This document shows positions 1 through 9,300 of a stretch of DNA of 64,000 nucleotides, piece after piece. The stretch is from contig NZ_QAAD01000015.1 in assembly GCF_003046625.1 (NCBI RefSeq), forward strand, positions 1-64,000, read 5' to 3'. Numbering within the stretch: position 1 is the first letter of the stretch; every line of letters begins with the position of its first letter. Source of the DNA: Mangrovibacterium marinum. GTDB lineage: Bacteria; Bacteroidota; Bacteroidia; Bacteroidales; Prolixibacteraceae. The position numbers were made by a program, and so were the translations under genes. Below the pieces are notes generated by a model. The model did not search any database. It was not told the origin of the DNA and saw nothing but the letters and a program-made list of their open reading frames with translations.

Positions 1-104
1 TTTCAGGGCGTGTTTGAGAGGGGTAAATGATACCGCTTTCTTCCTGTATCGAATCTCTAAAATTTATGCCTAAAAAATGAAGCTCCACAACTTTTGGGAA
101 TGAT

Positions 105-182
105 CCGCGGTTAGCTCAGTTGGTTTAGAGCATCCCGATTTAACATCGGGAGAGTTCGGGGGTTCGACTCCCTCACCGCCCA
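105..182 (+). tRNA. tRNA-like gene, positional anticodon UAA (Leu?), atypical
   Basis: The D arm (GCTC at 114-117 with GAGC at 128-131), anticodon stem (134-138 with 146-150), T arm with TTCGACT loop (158-174) and acceptor 3' strand (175-181) are all visible, and a terminator follows directly. The loop 139-145 puts UAA at 141-143, which would read the Leu codon UUA. Several points are odd. The first two acceptor pairs are C-C mismatches (105-106 against 180-181), the D loop has 10 nt, two bases instead of one separate the D and anticodon stems, and there is no long variable arm, which bacterial tRNA-Leu normally has. It may be a diverged tRNA or a tRNA pseudogene. Confidence 0.6.
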
Positions 183-185
183 CCC

Positions 186-220
186 AAAGAGGAATGCAGA
201 AAAGTGTTCCTCTTTTTTTT
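186..220 (+). terminator. Intrinsic terminator after the tRNA
   Basis: AAAGAGGAA (186-194) pairs with TTCCTCTTT (207-215), and the second arm runs into a tract of eight T. The hairpin begins four bases after the tRNA body, so it very likely ends the tRNA transcript. Confidence 0.8.
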
Positions 221-276
221 GTGCCTTTTGGAGAAGGTCAACTAGCCAGAGCGCTGAACCATCAAGAGGTTTTGAT

Positions 277-312
277 GCTATCGAGGGTGACACTCCGATA
301 ACTTTCGATAGC
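277..312. repeat. Inverted repeat between tRNA and dacB
   Basis: GCTATCGA (277-284) is the exact reverse complement of TCGATAGC (305-312), with a 20-nt loop. It lies downstream of dacB, which ends at 378 on the minus strand. It lacks a T tract in either direction, so its role is unclear. Confidence 0.35.
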
Positions 313-377
313 CAGGACAACAGGATATTTGAAAATCCGCGTGTGCCTTTGAGGGAGAGTTATTCCAATGTCTTCGC

Positions 378-1838
378 TCAATAATTCCAAGCTCTCATTT
401 TTACCAAAAGCTTTTCAATTGCTTTTACAGCTTGCATTTGGCTGCAATCAAAGTTGTTGAGAATGATGCAGAACAAAATGTTTTTACCTTCTTTAGTTGT
501 TAGTTGGCCGGCAAAGCTACGAACTCGGGTCATGCTTCCGCTTTTTACATACAGGCTGTTTTGTGGAAAGTTTGCTTCGTTGAGATACCACAAGGTGCCG
601 TTGGGGGGCGTTGGTAAGCTATTGTAAAAGGCTTCGCTGTTGATGCTCGAATGCTTCATGTAATTCAAGACAAACACCATCTGTTGAGGCGTCAAAGCAT
701 TAAATCGCGACAGGCCGCTGCCATCTTCCAGAAATAGCGATTTCGTGTCCATCCCCTTACTTTCCCAAAATTCGCTTACTGCCTCCAATCCAGCTTTTGT
801 TGTTCCCTTACCGGTGGTTTCGTAAGCAATTTGCTTCAGACAGTGCTCGGCAAACAGGTTCACGCTTTCGTGGTTTGTCACATCGATAATTTTAGCGAGT
901 CGTGGCGATTCAATGGTGCTGATGGTGTCCGGTTTTACCTTAAAATCGTAGGTGCCGGTTAAAATTCTTCCATTAAATTGGATTTCAGACAGGGCTAGTT
1001 CCAGCATTAATTGCTCACCAACCAACATCGGAGGATTGGGGATTGAGGCCTTCACTTTAAAATCGCGTCGGTTCTTGGGGATCGATCCGCGAAGAACCCG
1101 ACGGCTGTCGAGCGGGCTTCCAAAAACATAAGCATTGTCCCAGTTGTCATCCGACGAGATTACCTGATTATCGAAATCAACTTTTGGAAGTACCGGGCTT
1201 GTGTATTCAATTTTAGTTTGCTCGTTGGCCCGGGCGGGCGAGCTAAAATGAATCTCATAAGTATTGTCGTAGGCGCTTAATGCAAAGACACCGGCACCGT
1301 AATAATTGCCCATATCTTCCCAGATCCAGGTGTTTGGAATGCTTTGATCGTCGTAGGTTGAAAGATCGATGAAAATGTTGCCGGTAACCGCTTTGATGTT
1401 TAGGTTGCTGATTGCCTCGGCCCACTTGGCAACGAAGTTCTGGTAGGGGGTATAATCCTTGAAATATTTCGAGCCCAAGGCCGGATCGCCACCGGCAATA
1501 AGAACGATGTCGCCAAACAAGGTGTCGTTTTCAAGCTTTCCTGAATAAGTCAGGGTTGTTTTGAAGCGATAGCCGGCACCCAGCAGTTCCAGGGCTGTAC
1601 TGGTGGTGATCAGTTTTTGGGTTGAGGCAGGTGTGATACTTAACTGTGGATTCGATTGGGCCAGAACTTTTCCGGTTTCGGCATCAATGGCATAAAAGCC
1701 AACGGTACTATGTTGCATTAAATCTTGTTGTTGCCATTGGGTGAGCTCTGTTTGCAAGTTGCTTTGTGCTTGTGCGCTCGTCGTTGCCCGGCTACTAATT
1801 ATTAACAGGCAAACTGCGATTAGGAAGCGATAACTCAT
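378..1838 (-). CDS. dacB: D-alanyl-D-alanine carboxypeptidase/endopeptidase, PBP4 (DacB) family
   Basis: This is a periplasmic low-molecular-weight penicillin-binding protein of the S13 peptidase family, which trims or cleaves peptidoglycan cross-links. From the ATG at 1838 the product has 486 aa and begins with a signal peptide (SYRFLIAVCLLIISS). The active-site Ser-x-x-Lys appears as ASTQK, the second motif as SGLSRFN, and the third as the KSG of YVKSGSM. The ~200 residues between the first two motifs match the inserted domain typical of DacB. An in-frame ATG at 1934 would add 32 charged residues in front of the signal peptide, so 1838 is preferred. It is a single gene, divergent from the DUF190 gene. 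Confidence 0.9.
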   Translation of the reverse strand: MSYRFLIAVCLLIISSRATTSAQAQSNLQTELTQWQQQDLMQHSTVGFYAIDAETGKVLAQSNPQLSITPASTQKLITTSTALELLGAGYRFKTTLTYSGKLENDTLFGDIVLIAGGDPALGSKYFKDYTPYQNFVAKWAEAISNLNIKAVTGNIFIDLSTYDDQSIPNTWIWEDMGNYYGAGVFALSAYDNTYEIHFSSPARANEQTKIEYTSPVLPKVDFDNQVISSDDNWDNAYVFGSPLDSRRVLRGSIPKNRRDFKVKASIPNPPMLVGEQLMLELALSEIQFNGRILTGTYDFKVKPDTISTIESPRLAKIIDVTNHESVNLFAEHCLKQIAYETTGKGTTKAGLEAVSEFWESKGMDTKSLFLEDGSGLSRFNALTPQQMVFVLNYMKHSSINSEAFYNSLPTPPNGTLWYLNEANFPQNSLYVKSGSMTRVRSFAGQLTTKEGKNILFCIILNNFDCSQMQAVKAIEKLLVKMRAWNY

Positions 1839-2082
1839 AGTTTTTTTCTTTTGTTGCCTTAAAAATAGTGAATCCTTCGATATGCGTTTGGTCGAGCTCA
1901 TTTTATCGTTTTGTTCCGACCGGGACACAGGCACCCGGATTAGTTGTTTTTACTGGGGGCAACATTTTTTTCACGTGAACATGCTTGTTCTTCAGAAATA
2001 AGCTTTCAAAGCTTAAACCTGCTAAGCTTAAACGCAGTAAACAGATGGAGAGAGCTATTCAAAACAAATAAACTGCAAGGTC

Positions 2083-2448
2083 ATGGAAGGTAAAATTAAG
2101 CTATTGAAAATCTATATTTCTACGTCAGATCGTTTAGGAAATCGGTTGTTGTACGAAGAAATTGTTCGTGAGGGCCGGGAGGCCGGTTTGGGAGGGGCAA
2201 CCGTCTATCAGGGAATTATGTCTTTTGGAGCCAGTCATTCAATACATGGAGCCAATGTCGTGTTTCCAACCCACCAAATCCCCGTATTGATCGAGTTTGT
2301 TGATGAGGAGGAAAAAATTAATCGTTTTTTTATCCGGGCAAAAGAGTTGATTGACGAGTCGCAGAAAGGTGCGTTGGTTACTCTTCAAGATGTTGATGTT
2401 TTGCTCTATAAACGTGGCGCAAAGTATAATCAGTTCAGTAATTTTTAA
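2083..2448 (+). CDS. DUF190 family PII-like protein
   Basis: This 121-aa protein matches the DUF190 family in length and in its core, with the opening LLKIYISTSDR, a central GLGGATVYQG turn and a C-terminal GALVTLQDVDVL. DUF190 proteins have a ferredoxin-like fold related to PII signalling proteins and are often encoded next to the fluoride channel gene crcB. No crcB is present here and no fluoride riboswitch is recognisable upstream, so the usual context gives no help. It may act as a small trimeric ligand-binding regulator, but the ligand is unknown. The family call is firm and the function is not. Confidence 0.85.
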   Translation: MEGKIKLLKIYISTSDRLGNRLLYEEIVREGREAGLGGATVYQGIMSFGASHSIHGANVVFPTHQIPVLIEFVDEEEKINRFFIRAKELIDESQKGALVTLQDVDVLLYKRGAKYNQFSNF

Positions 2449-2526
2449 GCCTGACTGCACTTCTTCATTGGGGTTAAATTTAAGTTATTCATTGGAGGGC
2501 TTTCCGTTAAAGTTTTAGGGATTTAC

Positions 2527-2534
2527 TATATTTG
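2527..2534 (+). promoter_or_regulatory. Candidate -7 element for eno
   Basis: TATATTTG matches the Bacteroidota -7 consensus TAnnTTTG and lies 75 bp upstream of the eno ATG. No TTG sits at the ideal 19-21 bp further upstream, so the -33 element is weak or absent. Confidence 0.45.
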
Positions 2535-2606
2535 TTGCGGCTTTTTAAAAAGCTGACTTTAATCAGTCTTAGAAGGTTATATATTAAGTTTAATTCAAAA
2601 CCATAA

Positions 2607-3911
<1,305 letters not shown>

Positions 3912-3933
3912 TTCTGAATACACCATAAATTTG

Positions 3934-3966
3934 AAAGCCGCTTTCCGAAAGGACAGCGGCTTTTTT
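3934..3966 (+). terminator. Intrinsic terminator of eno
   Basis: GCCGCT (3937-3942) pairs with AGCGGC (3955-3960), with an inner TCC/GGA extension around a GAAA loop, followed by six T. It is a strong rho-independent terminator 26 bp after the eno stop. Confidence 0.9.
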
Positions 3967-3976
3967 AGTTTTCGTG

Positions 3977-4027
3977 ATTGAGGGCTTCACTGCAATTGAG
4001 GGCTTCACTTTAAGTGAAACCCTCAAT
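3977..4027. repeat. 15-nt direct repeat merging into a 16-bp inverted repeat
   Basis: ATTGAGGGCTTCACT occurs at 3977-3991 and again at 3995-4009. The second copy pairs with AAGTGAAACCCTCAAT (4012-4027) with one mismatch, giving a 16-bp hairpin just beyond the stop codon of the TonB receptor gene. It could end the leftward transcript, although no T tract follows on that strand. Confidence 0.55.
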
Positions 4028-4031
4028 CTGA

Positions 4032-6320
4032 TTACAGGAAGTTAAATGCCAGGGCGAAATAGAAACTTCGTCCCGGGGAATACAGCGGACGGGTGGAACC
4101 GTTCATATTCCGGCTCAAATGCTCGTAGTAAGCTTCGTCCAGCAGGTTGTTCACGCCGGTTCGGAAGCTGATGGCCGGTGCAATCCGGTAGCTGGCTTTC
4201 AGGTCAAACACATCGAAAGCCGGTGTTTCGTTTTCTCCGTAGCTCTCCGCAATCCGGTCTTGTTTGAAGGAATGCCGGTAGCTGATTTCGGCCTGCAATT
4301 TTTGCTGAATAAAAGTTCCCGTCAGGCGGTATCGGAATTCCATCGGCGGAATCTCAGGCAGTGCTTCTCCTCTGTCTTTGTTTTTGCCGTAGGTGTAGGC
4401 TAGCTCCGCTTGCTGTTGCAAGTGCAGGCCAAACCGCTGTTTCCAACTCAATTCAAAACCACTGTGCTGGGCCTGATCGATGTTGATGTACTGTCGAACG
4501 CCGGGTGCAGAAGCCATGCGGGGGCTCAAATCTTCGCGAATTTCAGACGAAATATAATTGCCGATGAAAGCCGAAAAGGCGTTCAGGTTGATGTTGGTTT
4601 CCTCCGATTTCCACGATAAAACCAGGTCGATTTGCTTATTTGTTTCAGCCTTCAGATTCGGGTTGCCAACCAGCTCGTACGGATCAACGCCGATCGGGAA
4701 ATAGTTGATGTAACGCTCGGCCAGTCCGGGGCTGCGTTGGGCCAATCCAAACCAAAGCCCCGTCGAAAAATGATTCGTAATTTGCCGGGTGCCTCCCAGG
4801 CTGAATGCGGGGTTCAGCAAATCCGATTTCAGATCACCATCATACAGATCCGCGAAGTTCGAATCCGGCTTGTTCGCTTTGGCGTGGTTTATTTCCAAAC
4901 GACCTGAAAATACCAGTTGGTAACGATTGCCCGGAAGATGGTATTCGGCAAAAATGCCGCTTTTGCTGATTTGGGCATCCTGCCAAACATTATCGAACAT
5001 TGTTTTTCCGCTCATTGGCCCCATGAGCATTGCCCGCTGGCGTTCGCCCTCGGCTTTTTCAACCCGTAGATCGGCACCTGCATACAGGAACGATTGTGCG
5101 AAATTGAATTGGAGCTCTGTTCTGCCGCCAAAATTGCGCGTTTGGGCAACTGTAATGGCATCTACCATGCGAGGATTCATGACTTTATCGTAGTTGTCCA
5201 TCACGTGGTGCACCTTGGTGGCATAAAGTCGGGTCTCCCAATTAGTCAGCGAATGATTTGAAAATTGAGCTTGATGTCCTAGGTTGAAAAGCCAGGTGTC
5301 GTCCTTTCGAAGATCCATTGGTAGTGTCGGGAAATCGACATCTTTTGCGTGGTTATTGGCTATCATCGCGTTGATTTGCTGGCTGTCACTTGGTTTGAAC
5401 CCCAACTTTCCACCGACATTTCTTCGGTTGAAGTTCGCCGGAACGGTTAAGCCGTCTCCATCTTCGTAGTCGTCGCCGGTGGCGTAGGAGCCAAACAGTT
5501 TCAGGTTGGCAAGCCGGTTGCTGAAGTTCACCAACCCTTCGTTGCGCGAAACAGCCCCGTTGGTTTCGTAACTGCTGCTGAGGCGCGCGCCGAGCTGGCT
5601 TTTGTCGGTAAACGCGAAACCAGCACTTTTAAAATTGACAGTTCCGCCGAACGCATTGCCGTAGCGCAGGCTGTAAGGGCCTTTCACCACTTCGGCCTGG
5701 TTAATCATGTTCATGGGCACCTGGCTCGACGATGGATCCATTCGGTTCGGGCAGCCGGCCGTTGCGCCTTGCACGCCGTCGATTACCAGATTGACCTGGT
5801 CGTATTTGAAGCCGCGGATGACCGGATCAAATCCGTAAGCGCCGCTTTTGCGAATGCTGGCAATCCCCATAAATTGGTCGAGCAAGTGCCCGGCGTCGTG
5901 TTCCAGGATATCTGCCGATCTGAAATCTTTGCTCGCCTTTTCACCGGCCGATTGATGTACTTGCAGGTAAACAACCGGTTGCAGCAAATGCGTTTGCGTT
6001 TCGATGGCGAGATAGCCAGCTTTTATGGCTTGTGCTACTTTGGCTGCACTGACTTCCTGCTTGCCATACTGCAGGTGGCTGATTATTAGTGTACTTTTCA
6101 GATCCGGCGCGATTGTAATAATTCCGTTTTCAGCCGAATTACCGCTTTGTTGACCGTAATGAAACCCGGCATTCTGAATGGCCACTCCGCTGTCCCGATC
6201 AATCAGGCGGAACGATGATGTTTGCGCCCGGCCAGCCCAAGTGAACAGTAAAAGTAACAGGCTTGTGAGCAGCACATATTTCTGCCCTTTCCGCTGAAAA
6301 GGCGAATGTAAATTCTTCAT
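4032..6320 (-). CDS. TonB-dependent outer membrane receptor, OprC/NosA-like (copper)
   Basis: This 762-aa protein has a signal peptide (residues ~14-32), a degenerate carboxypeptidase-regulatory-like domain (~35-120), a plug domain (~130-235) and a C-terminal beta-barrel ending in Phe-Leu. The plug carries GCPNRMDP, with Cys190 and Met194 spaced as C-x3-M. A barrel loop has His372-x-Met374 (HHVMD). A CxxxM plus HxM pair is the copper-binding signature of the OprC/NosA receptors, so copper import across the outer membrane is the likely job. TonB receptors for siderophores lack this pair. It is 61 bp downstream of a small Cys-rich gene on the same strand, probably in one operon. Confidence 0.85.
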   Translation of the reverse strand: MKNLHSPFQRKGQKYVLLTSLLLLLFTWAGRAQTSSFRLIDRDSGVAIQNAGFHYGQQSGNSAENGIITIAPDLKSTLIISHLQYGKQEVSAAKVAQAIKAGYLAIETQTHLLQPVVYLQVHQSAGEKASKDFRSADILEHDAGHLLDQFMGIASIRKSGAYGFDPVIRGFKYDQVNLVIDGVQGATAGCPNRMDPSSSQVPMNMINQAEVVKGPYSLRYGNAFGGTVNFKSAGFAFTDKSQLGARLSSSYETNGAVSRNEGLVNFSNRLANLKLFGSYATGDDYEDGDGLTVPANFNRRNVGGKLGFKPSDSQQINAMIANNHAKDVDFPTLPMDLRKDDTWLFNLGHQAQFSNHSLTNWETRLYATKVHHVMDNYDKVMNPRMVDAITVAQTRNFGGRTELQFNFAQSFLYAGADLRVEKAEGERQRAMLMGPMSGKTMFDNVWQDAQISKSGIFAEYHLPGNRYQLVFSGRLEINHAKANKPDSNFADLYDGDLKSDLLNPAFSLGGTRQITNHFSTGLWFGLAQRSPGLAERYINYFPIGVDPYELVGNPNLKAETNKQIDLVLSWKSEETNINLNAFSAFIGNYISSEIREDLSPRMASAPGVRQYINIDQAQHSGFELSWKQRFGLHLQQQAELAYTYGKNKDRGEALPEIPPMEFRYRLTGTFIQQKLQAEISYRHSFKQDRIAESYGENETPAFDVFDLKASYRIAPAISFRTGVNNLLDEAYYEHLSRNMNGSTRPLYSPGRSFYFALAFNFL

Positions 6321-6381
6321 TTTTGATACTTCTTTGGTAAATATTGGGGATTGGATTTATTCCCTTTCGTTTAAAACGACA

Positions 6382-6759
6382 TTAAAGAAGTGCTATTCGG
6401 GGAGGATGAAAAATGGCTTTGAGTGGTGTCGATGCGTGTGCGTATGGATACGGTTGGGGGTGGTCTTCCCAAACGGTCGGAAATAGTTTTGAGCTATCGG
6501 AACTTGACTGGAAATACTGAATTTCAATTTTTTTCAGTTGTATATCCGGCATTTCCGATTTTGTTTCCTGCTGTTTTTCCAGCTCTTTCTTCAACTGGCA
6601 GCAACCGTGGCAGTCCGACTCCGGCTTGTCTCGGTTTATGCACAAATAGGTTTCAATATAATCCTGATTAATTTTAAACGAAATATAAACAGCTGCTTCG
6701 GCCAGAATATGCCAGGCAATGGATGAAATAACAAGAAGGGCAGCTAGCTGTTTCCACAT
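6382..6759 (-). CDS. Small Cys-rich membrane-anchored protein, unknown
   Basis: This is a 125-aa protein whose first ~30 residues form one hydrophobic segment (QLAALLVISSIAWHILAEA), a signal anchor or signal peptide. A Cys/His cluster follows: a Cys in YLCINRDKPESD, then CHGCCQLKKEL. The tail is rich in Pro, His and Tyr. The cluster suggests a metal or redox role on the periplasmic side. It is the gene directly upstream of the putative copper receptor on the same strand, which makes a metallochaperone or assembly role plausible. I do not recognise a named family, and no enzymatic motif is seen. Confidence 0.7.
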   Translation of the reverse strand: MWKQLAALLVISSIAWHILAEAAVYISFKINQDYIETYLCINRDKPESDCHGCCQLKKELEKQQETKSEMPDIQLKKIEIQYFQSSSDSSKLFPTVWEDHPQPYPYAHASTPLKAIFHPPRIALL

Positions 6760-6865
6760 GGTTTATCGGTCAGATGATTTGATTCAACTCCATAGACAAA
6801 ATTTACACGCTTTTGTTCAGCCAACGAAAAGCTGCTCACTATTTTTATAGTTGCGACGATTGCTC

Positions 6866-6873
6866 TATTTTTG
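6866..6873 (+). promoter_or_regulatory. Candidate -7 element of the DUF4268 gene
   Basis: TATTTTTG fits TAnnTTTG and lies 17 bp before the ATG at 6891, implying a very short leader. No convincing -33 element is seen. Confidence 0.35.
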
Positions 6874-6890
6874 CAGACCAATTTCAACAG

Positions 6891-7355
6891 ATGTATTCGA
6901 GAGAAGAAGCCAAAAAACTGCGGAAAGATTTCTGGATCACTTTTGCCAAACGTTGCGAAATTGTTCCCGAACTGCAGCACCGTAAAAAGAAGTGGATTTT
7001 GTATGATACCAAGATCGGTGGACTGGATCTGAAGTTCGACATCGACCGGTTTGAAGCCTGGGTGATGATTGAGGTGAACGCGAAAAGTGAGGACCGCCGG
7101 CTTCAGATTTTTGAGCTGCTGGAGAAGTACAAAGTGATTCTGGAAGAGGACTTTGAAAACGGGCTGGAATGGGAACTTTGCTACACCCGCGAGCGGGGCG
7201 AAGAGGTTTGCCGTATTTATGTGATGAACGATGGCTTCGATATTCACCGCCAAAACCAGTGGCCCGACATCTACAATTTCTTCATCGACAATATGCTCGT
7301 GCTGGAGCGCAATTTCATGGAAATCCGCGACCTGTTGCAGGAAGAGTTGGGTTGA
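6891..7355 (+). CDS. DUF4268 domain-containing protein
   Basis: This 154-aa soluble protein is rich in charged and aromatic residues, beginning YSREEAKKLRKDFW and continuing with WILYDTKIGGLDLKFDID. Length and sequence fit DUF4268 proteins found as single-domain genes across Bacteroidota, which are remotely related to restriction-endonuclease-like folds. No catalytic motif can be assigned. The ATG at 6891 is chosen because the upstream in-frame extension (from 6813) runs through the promoter-like region and resembles nothing. It stands alone, divergent from the Cys-rich gene. Confidence 0.8.
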   Translation: MYSREEAKKLRKDFWITFAKRCEIVPELQHRKKKWILYDTKIGGLDLKFDIDRFEAWVMIEVNAKSEDRRLQIFELLEKYKVILEEDFENGLEWELCYTRERGEEVCRIYVMNDGFDIHRQNQWPDIYNFFIDNMLVLERNFMEIRDLLQEELG

Positions 7356-7531
7356 ATAAAAAATCGAAATCGCCCCGTATTTAGGACGATCGTGCTGTTA
7401 AAAATCATTGTTTTCGATGGCGATAATCTCCTGCTTGCAAACTTCGTGAAAAAGGTCGCCCGAATCTGTAATAATCCCACATTTCGCCGACCTATGCGAT
7501 TGTTGAATGATTAGATATCAAAATACCGGAA

Positions 7532-8815
7532 ATGAACAGAGAAGATATTGATGCGATTTTAGCATTGATTAAAAAAGAAGTAGTGCCTGCAATTGGCTGT
7601 ACCGAGCCCGTTGCTGTTGCCCTGACGGTTGCCCGGGCCAAAGAAGTGCTGGGCGAAAAGCCCCTGCGCTCCGAATTGTTTTTGAGCCGTAATATCCTGA
7701 AAAACTCCATGGGCGTGGGTATTCCCGGCACCGGAATGATCGGGCTGCCAATCGCCATTGCTCTGGGCATGGTGGTCGGCAAGTCGGAATACGGCTTGGA
7801 AGTGCTCAAGGATATGAACCCCGACGCGCTGGCCGAAGCCAAACAATTGGTCGATGACAAACGGACCTCGGTGGAGTTAAAAGAAGATGCGCCCGACAAA
7901 TTGTACATCGAAGCACGCTGCTACGGCAAGCACAACAGCTCGAAAGCCATTATATGCGGAAGCCATAACAACATTGTTTATGTGGAGGCCAATGGTGAAG
8001 TGCTGCACGACGAATTTACCAATGGCAATTTCAGCCAGGTTGAAAGCAATGATGTCCGGTTGAATTTCAACAAGATTTACGACTTCGCGATGGAAACGCC
8101 ACTCGACGACCTGCATTTTATGCTGGAGGCCGCGCGTTTGAATAAGTTGGCCGCCGAAGAATCGAAGAAGGGAACCTTCGGTCATTCGGTAGCCCGCGTG
8201 ATCGAAAATGAGTCCTTCCGCCACGTAATGGGCAGCAGTATTTATAACCGTTTGGTGGCAGTCACAGCCTCGGCCTGCGATGTGCGTATGGCCGGTGCAA
8301 TGGTTCCGGTGATGAGCAACTCGGGCAGCGGCAACCAGGGCATTACCTGCACGCTTCCGGTGGTGGTATTTGCCGAGGAGATGAACAAGCCGGAAGACGA
8401 TCTGGTGCGGGCGCTGGCCTTGAGCCACCTGATGGTCATTTACATCAAACGCCGGTTGGGGCGTCTGTCGGCCTTGTGTGGTGTAACCGTGGCCGGCATA
8501 GGCGCAGCTTGCGGAATCACGCACCTGATGGGCGGCAACCGCGATCAGGTAGCTTATGCGGTAAAAAACATGATCGGCAACATTGCCGGTATGTTGTGCG
8601 ACGGCGCCAAACCCAGCTGTGCGCTGAAAGTGTCGAGCTCGGTGTCATCGGCCACCTTCTCTGCGATGATGGCGATGGATAATAAAGTGGTGAGTTCGCT
8701 GGAAGGAATTGCCGACGAGGACGTCGATAAAACCATTAACAATTTGAGCGACATTGGTTCCGAAGGCATGAGTGAAGTCGATAAGATGGTGCTCAACATC
8801 ATGCTGAAAAAATAG
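7532..8815 (+). CDS. L-cysteine desulfidase-like protein (UPF0597, CyuA/YhaM family)
   Basis: This 427-aa protein matches the UPF0597 family, related to the alpha part of L-serine dehydratase. Family members bind a [4Fe-4S] cluster and split L-cysteine to pyruvate, sulfide and ammonia. Conserved signatures are PAIGCTEPVAVAL near the N-terminus, MGVGIPGTGMIG, the Cys in SGNQGITCTLPV, and the C-terminal CGVTVAGIGAACGITH and CDGAKPSCALK, which hold the candidate cluster cysteines. No transporter or regulator gene of the cyuPAR kind is adjacent. The substrate could be another amino acid, since the family is only partly characterised. Confidence 0.87.
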   Translation: MNREDIDAILALIKKEVVPAIGCTEPVAVALTVARAKEVLGEKPLRSELFLSRNILKNSMGVGIPGTGMIGLPIAIALGMVVGKSEYGLEVLKDMNPDALAEAKQLVDDKRTSVELKEDAPDKLYIEARCYGKHNSSKAIICGSHNNIVYVEANGEVLHDEFTNGNFSQVESNDVRLNFNKIYDFAMETPLDDLHFMLEAARLNKLAAEESKKGTFGHSVARVIENESFRHVMGSSIYNRLVAVTASACDVRMAGAMVPVMSNSGSGNQGITCTLPVVVFAEEMNKPEDDLVRALALSHLMVIYIKRRLGRLSALCGVTVAGIGAACGITHLMGGNRDQVAYAVKNMIGNIAGMLCDGAKPSCALKVSSSVSSATFSAMMAMDNKVVSSLEGIADEDVDKTINNLSDIGSEGMSEVDKMVLNIMLKK

Positions 8816-8836
8816 AAAATTTAATTTTAGGGTTCG

Positions 8837-8870
8837 AAAAGGGCTGTTCCTCCGGGGATGGCCTTTTTTT
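8837..8870 (+). terminator. Probable terminator after the desulfidase gene
   Basis: AAAAGGGCTGTTCC and GGGGATGGCCTTTT form an imperfect stem around a TCC loop, followed by a run of seven T. It begins about 20 bp after the stop codon. Confidence 0.6.
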
Positions 8871-8984
8871 GCGTTTCAAGGCCTCCCTTGTTGGCGCGGG
8901 GCAGTTTCGGAAGCCGAAGCGAATTAATCGAAGACAGCATTGGATAGATTGTGCGATGCAATATAATACATGACTTCGTATATA

Positions 8985-9023
8985 CCTAGGGATTCGATCT
9001 TTTCGAAAGATCGGATTCCTAGG
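8985..9023. repeat. 18-bp stem-loop with CCTAGG ends
   Basis: CCTAGG at 8985-8990 and again at 9018-9023 closes a stem that continues through GATCTTT and AAAGATC around a TCG loop. Only two positions are not Watson-Crick pairs, and both are G-T wobbles. No T tract follows, so a structured RNA or a protein-binding site is as likely as a terminator. Confidence 0.6.
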
Positions 9024-9140
9024 TCCTCGCCGATTACAAACGGGCGCCAGCGAAGAGGGAAATTAGCTGTACCGGAAAAGCTCAATAGTCTTTTTTAAAA
9101 AGATACTTAGCTTTTAAAAAAAGATTATAGAGGAAATTTA

Positions 9141-9232
9141 AAACGCTCCGTATCTTTTGGGTAAAAGACACGCAGCATTTTGGTAAAAGATACGGAGCGT
9201 TTGGATGAAAGATACCGGGCATTTGGGTAAAC
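9141..9232. repeat. 22-nt tandem repeat (3.5 units) with a perfect 18-bp inverted repeat
   Basis: Units start at 9156, 9178 and 9200 and a partial one at 9222, each close to TTTGGGTAAAAGATACGGAG followed by C and G or A. The segment 9141-9158 (AAACGCTCCGTATCTTTT) is the exact reverse complement of 9185-9202, so the second unit can fold back on the upstream flank. No reading frame runs through it. Confidence 0.65.
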
Positions 9233-9244
9233 CCTCCGCGGGGG

Positions 9245-9288
9245 TATAAATATGGGCGGTGCGCTACACCTCGTTGTTCTGGTATTGT
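9245..9288 (+). repeat. Flank repeat A, left copy (REP-like)
   Basis: This 44-nt segment starting TATAAATATG matches 10266-10309 at 37 of 44 positions. Both contain GGTGCGCT followed by a partly complementary CAC, a small stem-loop of the kind seen in Bacteroidota REP elements. Confidence 0.6.
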
Positions 9289-9300
9289 ATCAAATTAATT

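Noticed and set aside
111-320. Minus-strand frame of 69 codons across the first tRNA
   Set aside because: Its RESNPR-type peptide is the usual artefact of reading the T arm of a tRNA on the opposite strand.
7877-8524. Long minus-strand frame (215 codons) inside the cysteine desulfidase gene
   Set aside because: It lies fully within a conserved gene on the other strand, and its His/Val/Gln-rich sequence resembles no family.
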